Shown here in pieces: positions 57,101-64,000 of a stretch of DNA of 64,000 nt. Below the pieces are notes generated by a model. That model made no database searches, had not been told where the DNA came from, and saw only the letters and a list, made by a program, of their open reading frames with translations. A program made the position numbers and the translations under genes. How positions within the stretch are numbered: the first letter of the stretch is position 1; the number at the start of each line of letters is the position of its first letter. This DNA is from Megalobrama amblycephala (taxonomy: Eukaryota > Chordata > Actinopteri > Cypriniformes > Xenocyprididae): the NCBI RefSeq assembly GCF_018812025.1, contig NC_063057.1:22243138-22307137 (forward strand). Reading direction: 5' to 3'.

Positions 57101-59018
57101 CGTTTAATGACGTTTAATGACGGCGTTTAATGACGGTGTTTAATGACGGTGTTTAATGACGGCGTTTAATGATGACGTTTAATGATGGTGTTTAATGACG
57201 GCGTTTAATGACGACGTTTAATGATGACGTTTAATGATGGTGTTTAATGATGGTGTTTAATGACGGTGTTTAATGACGGCGTTTAATGATGGCGTTTAAT
57301 GACGACGTTTAATGATGGTGTTTAATGACGGCGTTTAATGATGGCGTTTAATGATGGCGTTTAATGATGGCGTTTAATGAAGGCGTTTAATGACGACGTT
57401 TAATGATGGTGTTTAATGATGGTGTTTAATGACGGCGTTTAATGAAGGCGTTTAATGATGGCGTTTAATGATGGTGTTTAATGATGCCGTTTAATTATGG
57501 TGTTTAATGATGGTGTTTAATGATGGTGTTTAATGATGGTGTTTAATGATGGTGTTTAATGATGGCGTTTAATGATTGTGTTTAATGACGGCGTTTAATG
57601 ACGACGTTTAATGATGGCGTTTAATGATGGTGTTTAATGATGACGTTTAGTGACGGCGTTTAATGACGGCGTTTAATGACGACGTTTAATGACGACGTTT
57701 AATGACGACGTTTAATGATGACGTTTAATGATGACGTTTAATGATGGTGTTTAATGATGACGTTTAATGACGGCGTTTAATGATGACGTTTAATGATGGT
57801 GTTTAATGATGGCGTTTAATGATGACGTTTAATGATGGTGTTTAATGATGGTGTTTAATGATGGCGTTTAATGATGACGTTTAATGACGGCGTTTAATGA
57901 CGGCGTTTAATGATGGTGTTTAATGATGACGTTTAATGACGGCGTTTAATGACGGCGTTTAATGACGACGTTTAATGATGACGTTTAATGACGGCGTTTA
58001 ATGATGGTGTTTAATGATGGCGTTTAATGACAGCGTTTAATGACGGCGTTTAATGATGGCGTTTAATGATGGCGTTTAATGACAGCGTTTAATGACGGCG
58101 TTTAATGATGGTGTTTAATGATGGCGTTTAATGACGGCGTTTAATGATGGCGTTTAATGATGGCGTTTAATGATGACGTTTAATGACAGCGTTTAATGAC
58201 GGCGTTTAATGATGGCGTTTAATGATGGCGTTTAATGACAGCGTTTAATGACGGCGTTTAATGATGGTGTTTAATGATGGTGTTTAATGATGACAGCGTT
58301 TAATGACGGCGTTTAATGATGGTGTTTAATGGTGTTTAACTCTGGAGTCGGGAAACACGCCGGCGCGTTTTGCAGGATTTTTTTCACATTGCAGCAAAAA
58401 CAGATTTAAAATACTCCGTCATTTTTGTCATAGAAGTAATATATCAATTGAAACTATAGAATATCTTCCTTTATTTGTGTACACTCAGAGTAAAAACAAA
58501 AAGTTGTGCTTTTTGTAAAATAAAGAAAACTAACATGATGCGTGATCTCTCGTCTCCCTCTGAACGAAGTCCAATCTGATAGTTCTCAGTAAATGAACTG
58601 TAACTTAGTGAATACTAATCACAGAAAAATTAGACTTGTGTCTAAAGAAACGTTGAAATGTCAGGTTTTAAATCGTGCACGTAAAATCGAAAACAAACCT
58701 TCTGTGTTTATGTAATCTGTATAAAAAGAGAGCCATGTCAGAAATCCGTGATTCAGCTCATTATCCGCTAATGCGGCCACGCCCACGGAGCCAGCGCTAT
58801 TCAGACGCAAATTCAGTCAATACATGCATACATCGTCTCAATCGTGTATGTGACGTCATCACAACGTACATTCAGCCAAAGGAAAGCCCACTTCGAAGTA
58901 GAGTACGTGCTTTGAACTTGAATCGATCAATAAACAACTGTTTGCGGCGTTGCTTCGGCAATGCATCTGTCAGTCAGTCAACCACCGCAACAACCCCGCT
59001 CCCGCTGTAAGCGCACAA

Positions 59019-59049
<31 letters not shown>

Positions 59050-61834
59050 GAGCGTGTACGCTCTGAGTGACATCGTTTCCATCAATGCTTAAGTTCACGC
59101 ACTCTGTAAACAGCCCCAAAATGGACGAGGAGCAAGACGGAACAAGTGAAGGAGACGCTGAATGAAAATGTATTCGATAATATTTCCAGGGTCACCCCTA
59201 AAAACAGCAGGAAACTACTTCACCTTTCTGACACCGCTTGTCTACTGATTGTTTACATTCGAACTATATAGTTATGTTCTTTTGCACTTTAATCTGTTTG
59301 AGACATTTGTTTGCTTTATACATTTTGTGTATTACTTCAAAAGTAGGCCACTGTTATATTTGAGGTTCTTTTTTGTTGTATTATAGCTAAAAATACTAAT
59401 CAACCCAGTAAAGCTTGAAATAATATAATAGTCAGAAAATAATTCATTTTTTTAAACATAAGTTTTTTGAATCTTTATACAAAAAATAAAAGAAGTTTGC
59501 ATGTGTTTTATGTTTTGTTATAATATGATACACCAGGATTTTATGGCCCATATAGTATGATATGGTTAGAGTATGGAGGGGGAAAACAGCTTCAGAGCCC
59601 AAAACTGAGCAAAAATTGCAGTTTGCTGCAGTTATTTATGTAAATCAATGAGATCTGTATAACAGTACAGCAGACTACTTTCATAAAATGCATATAAATA
59701 TAATTTGTCACTATATCTTTTACAATATGTCTTGGTAAGAAGATATGCTTTACGATGAAAGCTCTATACTTTTTATTGTGGGGGGCAAAACACAATGCAA
59801 TGCAATGCAAATGCATACAATGATGATTGAATGATGAGAGATGAACAAATAAATGTTCCTCAAAGCCTGTTGTATCATATTTGATATATAAAATATACAA
59901 AACCTTCTAAATGACAACCGTGCCCCCATAGTTTCACAAAATCCTTTGGGAAACACTGCAATGTAACATTTCATATATATTTTTTGTTTTATTTGGTGTT
60001 ACATATGAAATAAAATGTTTGTTATATTTTAAGTTATTATCAGTGTTCTCCTTTTCAAAATTACAGAGCCCAGTGGTTCTTGAGCTCAGAAAAGTAATAA
60101 AAATGTTAGAAGAATATTGATTCTGGTGTATTTTCACAAAAAAAAAAATTACACAAGAAATGCTGCAAATATTGCCGCAAATTTTGAGAAATGCCGCAGC
60201 AAAATCAGTCATTTTAGGCCGCAGAAATCAGAAAAAAGTCCCGCGAAATTCTGGAGGGACTGATTATCATCTCAAAACTACCACGCTTATCAAAGATTTT
60301 AGAGAAGGTGGTTTATTCACAGCTAATGTCATTTTTAAGTCCTGGATAATTAAGAGTCTCACTCTTAAGAGAGTTAATGACCTTCTTATAATCAGAGGTA
60401 ACGCTGCAGCTCTGATTCTACTGGACTTGAACGCAGCATTTGACACAATAGACCATGTGATTCTTATAAGGCGGTTCTCCCATTTGATTTGGATTTGGTG
60501 GGACGGTTTTAGAGTGGTTCAAGTCTGTTGAATAGATCATTCGTAAGTGTGTTTCAACAACAGCGCCTGTCTCTTGTGGGGTTCCTCAGGGCTCTGTTGT
60601 TGGCCCTCTTTTATTGTCCTTGTATGTGTTGCTCAGTTTTTAACAAATACGGCATGTCTTAGCATTTGTGTGCTGGTGATACACAGATTGAGAATCCTTT
60701 CATTTGAACCTTCAGTATCACAGTAACGTTAGCATCACCTGACTCTCTCATAGTTTCTGTGTTAGCTGAGAGAAGTGTCTTTGTGCTGCACCTGATGTGT
60801 GTCTGAATGAACGGATACTGAATATAATCACACGCTGGTGAATGGGAATGAATGGTGAAGTGTGTGTCAGTGAAGAGAGGAGAAGAACAGTTCATGCGGC
60901 TGGACTGTGATCAGTTTGACTCTTCTGCTCTGGTTCAGATCAGACCGGCTCGTCCACCGCCCCCCTCTCTCTGTGTGTGTGTGTGTGTGTGTGTGTGCTG
61001 AGGGTGTCGGGTGGCTCTGAGCTATTCCTGTGCTGACCGGAGCAGCACATGACCGACTGCCGGACACATGGACTCCAGCATGCAGCAGGTTCGGACACTG
61101 CTTCCTCTCTCTTCTGGGCTTTGGGACGAGGTTCGCGCGGGTCCAGGGAAGGTCGCGCCGGCCGAGGGCGGAGAGGGAGGACTCTGGGTGAAGGAAGGAG
61201 CGGGCGTCCGGACAGAGAGACGAGCGTGGGGTTTTCCTGCCGCGTTTCAGGCCGCGCGAAATAAATAGTCTGGAATCCTTCAGCTGTTGAGCTTCAGCTG
61301 CTGCTAAAATAGACGTTCCTCCGGCTCGCCTGTACCAACAACACGCTGACGTCTGACAAAAACCTCTGATTTATCGCTCTTTTCTGATGTTCTTCATCAT
61401 GAGTTCCAGTACAAACATCTGAACTTGAGCTCAATGCATCAAAATGATTGAGTCTGAACAAATATCTGTCAGTGGAGCCAGAAAAATCTTGTTTTCTCTT
61501 TGAATTAAGTTTGTTTTTCTGATGGGCAGATATTTGTTCTTGTTTTAAGCACAAACTCACTTCATTTTGAAGGTTTTGATGTGTCCAGATTTAAAGAATG
61601 TTTAGATATTTGTGCTGGAAAAACCCTGAGGAAGAACATCATGTTTATCAGTGTGACACGCAGAGACGTCACATGATCTGAGGACTCGAGTCCGCTTTAT
61701 TTCTACAGGCTTAGATTCAGAGCAGCTTCACAGTGATGAACAGGAACATATGATGAAGATGATAGAGTCATTGTTCAGATCAATCTGATCATATCAGCAG
61801 TGCAGTCGAACCTGTCATGTGATGCTGATTGTCT

Positions 61835-61868
<34 letters not shown>

Positions 61869-63280
61869 CCTCAGGTGGTGGAGCAGGGCATGTTCGTCAA
61901 ACACTGTAAGGTGGAAGTCTACCTCACCGAGCTCAAGCTGTGTGAAGACGGAAACATGGACAACATGGTCACCAGACGCTTCAGCAAAGCAGACACTATA
62001 GGTACTGAACACAGTCTGAGATCCTGTCCATCATCTGATCCACTGACACAGCGTCTGGTTTCAGTCAGTCACTATCAACTTTATCTTTATCTTTACACTT
62101 TATCTTCAAGTCATTTATCATCTAGTTAGTTTAATCTGAAGCTACTGTTGTTCATTCATTGAATATGGAAACATGCTTCAGTTCAGATGTGTGTGTCAGA
62201 CACTGATCTGGTTTCATTCAGCTGATTGATGATGAATGTGAAGCAGGTCAACAACTCTCTGTGTGATGAAACCTGTGGAATACAGTTAGAATTACTCTAA
62301 AATTCAAGATTTCAGGGCAAAAATTGTTATATTTATAGCATGATATAATGCACGAGTGATGTTTCTGTCCCGAATAACACAAGTGCAAATGTGATTCCAT
62401 ACACCAGTTCAAGAAATAACAAGTTAACATTGTGTTATATTTTAGACACAATATTGTCTGTTTTTTAAGGTATAGTTTCAGAAATGTAAGTTTATGTCAC
62501 CCTCATGTCGTTCCACACCCGTAAGACTTTCGCTCATCTTCAGAACACAAAATAAGATATTTTTGATGATATCTGAGAGATTTCTGTCCCTCCACTGACA
62601 CTAATAAAACGCTTCATGAAGAGATCCATGTGAATCGAGTGGTTTAGTCCAGCTCTTCTGAAGAGACACGCTCACTTTATATGATGAACAGACTGAATTT
62701 AGGCTTTTATTGTGAATGAATGAACTAACCTGTCGTCTCTGATTGAGATCTTTGCTCCTCTGTCCCGACAGACACCATCGAGCGAGAGATGCGGAAGCTG
62801 TTCAGTATTCCCGACGAGAAGGAGACGCGACTGTGGAACAAGTACATGAGCAACACGTTCGAGCCGCTCAACAAGCCGGACAGCACCATTCAGGACGCCG
62901 GGCTCTATCAGGGACAGGTGAGGCGCTGTCACCTGCTCATAGTCCAGTCACCACAGAGTTCAGGGGTGAAATGTGTGCTTTGAGCGTGTCTTCTGTCCGC
63001 AGGTGCTAGTGATCGAACAGAAGAATGAAGACGGCTCGTGGCCTCGCGGCTCTTCGGCGCTCAAGTGAGTCGCTGGGACGTACGGATCGTCACACGGATC
63101 ATCAGATGCTTTGACACTGGCTTGTTTGCTTGATCTCTTCCCGAGGGTTGCGTCATTTCCTGTAACTCATGCTCTTCTTGTCTTTTGAAGGTCATCTGGT
63201 GCTTCCTCTCTCTCTGCTTTACCAAAGATCTGCCCTTCATCTCTCACAAACAATCATAACAGCAGCTTCAGCGGCCGCAA
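53215..63280 (+). CDS. usp15: usp15, ubiquitin-specific peptidase 15 (5' half, seven exons)
   Basis: Cysteine deubiquitinase of the USP4/11/15 group that removes ubiquitin from signalling and splicing-related substrates in cytoplasm and nucleus. Exons: 53215-53303, 53428-53555, 53964-54094, 61875-62001, 62772-62917, 63003-63064 and 63191-63280, all with GT-AG introns and consistent phases. Together they give about 257 residues: the [12 protein letters not shown] start, the DUSP domain, and the first ubiquitin-like domain with its hairpin ([20 protein letters not shown]). The sequence follows vertebrate USP15 rather than USP4 or USP11 (for example [10 protein letters not shown] and [12 protein letters not shown]). 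The catalytic Cys and His boxes are in later exons outside the window. The start is fixed by the family's MAEGGAAD N-terminus. Confidence 0.95.
53428..53555 (+). CDS. usp15: usp15 exon 2 (DUSP)
   Basis: The acceptor cctgcag ends at 53427 and the donor gtgcgt starts at 53556. It encodes [20 protein letters not shown] and [10 protein letters not shown], the first half of the DUSP domain. It starts with the last base of a Trp codon and ends after one base of an Asp codon. Confidence 0.96.
53964..54094 (+). CDS. usp15: usp15 exon 3 (DUSP end)
   Basis: The acceptor gtctgcag ends at 53963 and encodes [20 protein letters not shown] and EGQEPIARK. The donor is gtacac, which runs straight into an (AC)13 repeat. 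Ends in phase 0. Confidence 0.96.
54097..54122 (+). repeat. (AC)13 at the intron 3 donor
   Basis: The AC dinucleotide run begins at the third intron base. It is complementary to the (GT)15 at the other end of the same intron. Confidence 0.97.
54129..54410. repeat. Dispersed teleost repeat in intron 3
   Basis: The block ttttgtgaattgtggggtca, ccataggcgtaatggttttt, ctaaccctaaacctaacc and gaatgtcctcataagtcacc is a widespread fish repeat commonly linked to CA microsatellites (recollection). No coding content here or in 54411-54896. Confidence 0.55.
54897..58340. repeat. 3.4-kb minisatellite of 13-bp units in usp15 intron 3
   Basis: About 260 head-to-tail copies of tttaatga(t/c)g(a/g)(c/t)g. The tttaatga core is almost invariant, while the next positions switch between gatgacg, gatggtg, gacggcg and gacgacg forms. 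Occasional units are shortened (for example tttaatgacg without the last three bases), and single-base slips such as gatggacg occur. There is no open frame. Confidence 0.97.
58341..60279. other. Intron 3 sequence, part probably hAT-like
   Basis: 60120-60265 (aaatgctgcaaatattgccg and aattctggagggactg) looks like the terminal region of a DNA transposon in reverse orientation. Its other end is not identified. Short frames at 58675-59010 and 59592-60212 have no recognisable features. Confidence 0.4.
60380..60690 (+). pseudogene. L2-type LINE RT fragment
   Basis: [20 protein letters not shown] carries the first catalytic Asp of RT. Further pieces in other frames ([24 protein letters not shown], then a [13 protein letters not shown] remnant of the YxDD box near 60670) follow. 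Truncated at both ends. Confidence 0.65.
60691..61837. other. Intron 3, no gene seen
   Basis: Includes (TG)n at 60972-60997, a GC-rich stretch 61120-61260 and a LINE-tail remnant near 61690-61760. The 61049-61268 frames in the GC-rich stretch match nothing I recognise. Confidence 0.5.
61838..61867 (+). repeat. (GT)15 at the intron 3 acceptor
   Basis: Ends seven bases (tcctcag) before exon 4, so it occupies the place of the polypyrimidine tract. Confidence 0.97.
61875..62001 (+). CDS. usp15: usp15 exon 4 (first UBL)
   Basis: Encodes [20 protein letters not shown] and [11 protein letters not shown], the first strands of the ubiquitin-like domain that follows DUSP. Acceptor ttcctcag, donor gtactg. 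Phase 0 to 1. Confidence 0.96.
62478..62640. repeat. Dispersed repeat in usp15 intron 4
   Basis: gtcaccctcatgtcgttcca and ctcatcttcagaacacaaaa match a common teleost MITE-like repeat (recollection). Confidence 0.45.
62772..62917 (+). CDS. usp15: usp15 exon 5 (UBL)
   Basis: Encodes [20 protein letters not shown] and [12 protein letters not shown]. Acceptor gtcccgacag, donor gtgagg. Phase 1 to 0. Confidence 0.96.
63003..63064 (+). CDS. usp15: usp15 exon 6
   Basis: Encodes [20 protein letters not shown], the end of the UBL domain. Acceptor ctgtccgcag, donor gtgagt. Ends with two bases of a Lys codon (phase 2). Intron 5 before it is only 85 bp. Confidence 0.94.
63191..63280 (+). CDS. usp15: usp15 exon 7 (serine-rich cassette exon)
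   Basis: The acceptor tcttttgaag ends at 63190 and the donor gtaagc starts at 63281. 90 bp, phase 2 on both sides, so it can be skipped without a frameshift. It encodes the Ser-rich linker [20 protein letters not shown]. In human USP15 the corresponding exon of similar size is alternatively spliced. It links the DUSP-UBL module to the catalytic domain. Confidence 0.88.
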
Positions 63281-64000
63281 GTAAGCCTGTGGGGGCGGGG
63301 CTTATGAGTGGGTGGGACTCAGAGGAGGGGCTTATGAGTGAGTGGGGCTCGGGAGGGGTTAATGGTGGGCGTGGCTTGGGGAGGGGTTGTGAATGGCTAG
63401 GCAACGTCGCTCCTGCAGAGTTCACCTCCAACCCTAATCGGACACACCTGAAGATACTCCAGCTCTTCAGGATCACTAAAGCTACAGGCAGGTGAGGTTT
63501 CCTCAGGGTTGGAGATGAACTCTGCTGGACAGTGGCTCTTCAGGACTGACATTACCTGGGTTAGGCTAATGAATCAGTTCCAGTGTCATGGGATACCTTC
63601 CAGTTTTCTCCATTTCTCTCTTCTGCACTGAATTTCTTGCATCTTTTGGGTCATTATCATGTGGGAACCATCCACTTCCAGCTCTGCTCCAGTTCTCGCA
63701 GAGACTCTTTGGTGTAATGTTGTGTTGAGTGTGGGCTCGTTTGGATCCAGACATGCTCGTATTTTACATCATCAGATTGTGATCAAACTGATCCTACTCT
63801 CCGGTCACTCTTTTGATCTCTTGGAGGGACCATGACACTAAATCAGGGTAGTTTATATAAGGCGTGGCCTTCCTCTTCAGTTGGTGTGCTTGTTCTTAAT
63901 GTCAGACCCATGATGTAGTGTTAATGTCATTAATCTGTCGGCGTTGGTGAAGTGAATCCAGACGACACTCTTGTTGTGATGTGTAATATCCGTCAGGGAG
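63281..64000. other. usp15: usp15 intron 7, with a hAT MITE relative
   Basis: 63285-63400 has GC-rich ggggcttatgagtg repeats. 63399-63556 is a diverged, inverted copy of the 167-bp MITE at 31882 (ttcacctccaaccctaatcg, then gcctgtagctttagtgatcc on the minus strand). 63566-63754 may hold a Tc1 remnant (HDNDPK on the minus strand). No exon is seen to the window end. Confidence 0.55.

Noticed and set aside
54897..58340. CRISPR-like array
   Set aside because: Units are contiguous 13-mers without unique spacers; this is a eukaryotic minisatellite.
61049..61268. GC-rich frames inside usp15 intron 3 as an extra exon
   Set aside because: Exon 3 and exon 4 join directly in phase 0 as in vertebrate USP15; no splice sites fit an extra exon.
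63566..63754. Tc1 transposase frame (HDNDPK on the minus strand)
   Set aside because: A single short motif in a 62-codon frame. Possibly a decayed Tc1 piece, but too little to call.

Overview
The window is nuclear DNA of a teleost fish, most likely a cyprinid. The evidence is a usp15 gene with vertebrate intron structure, a stonustoxin-like (SNTX/PRY-SPRY) immune-type gene, a 5S-rRNA-derived SINE of the zebrafish SINE3 type, DIRS-type tyrosine-recombinase retroelements, Ty3/gypsy chromovirus copies, L2 and L1/Tx1 LINEs, piggyBac, Tc1 and hAT-like elements, and Polinton/Maverick relics. There is no prokaryotic gene organisation. Species assignment is inference, because no search could be run.

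Layout. 0-6 kb: an LTR-like block, then a DIRS element (about 1.01-5.79 kb) with inverted ends and decayed gag-like, RT, RNase H and tyrosine recombinase reading frames. 6.15-22.8 kb: one host gene on the + strand in at least three exons (6153-7859, 18934-18969, 22251-22771). It encodes an SNTX-type MACPF-like, helical, thioredoxin-like, FN3 and PRY-SPRY protein. Its introns are filled by nested transposons: a fold-back element split by a 5S SINE, an LTR relic split by a MITE, a DIRS hairpin and an L2, a second DIRS, Tc1 pieces, and an L2 split by a piggyBac MITE. The first coding exon is not in the window.

24-30 kb: LINE fragments (L1/Tx1 endonuclease, a palindromic L2, a Jockey/I-like LINE) and LTRs. 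30-38 kb: remnants of a Polinton/Maverick (adintovirus-like) element. There is a Cys/His-motif ORF, a small ORF broken by a 167-bp hAT MITE, two 1.1-kb inverted arms facing each other, and an integrase cut off by a satellite. 38-51 kb: a ~142-bp satellite family in both orientations, invaded by a DIRS fragment, a DIRS hairpin, a young gypsy chromovirus (42444-47744, 5-bp target duplication) and another LTR element with a peptide-repeat ORF. 51-53 kb: palindromic MITE, microsatellites and an L1/Tx1 3' end.

53.1-64 kb: the 5' half of usp15 (+ strand), with a CRE/ZNF143/YY1-type promoter and seven coding exons covering DUSP, the first UBL and a cassette exon. The gene runs off the right edge. 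Its 7.8-kb intron 3 starts with (AC)13, ends with (GT)15 seven bases before the acceptor, and contains a 3.4-kb 13-bp minisatellite.

Only the SNTX-like gene and usp15 look like functional host genes. Everything else is mobile or repetitive DNA. The strongest leads are the AC/GT-bridged usp15 intron, the Polinton end-to-end junction, and the DIRS terminal hairpins, which carry a CCAAT/CRE/TATA-type promoter and occur without coding regions.
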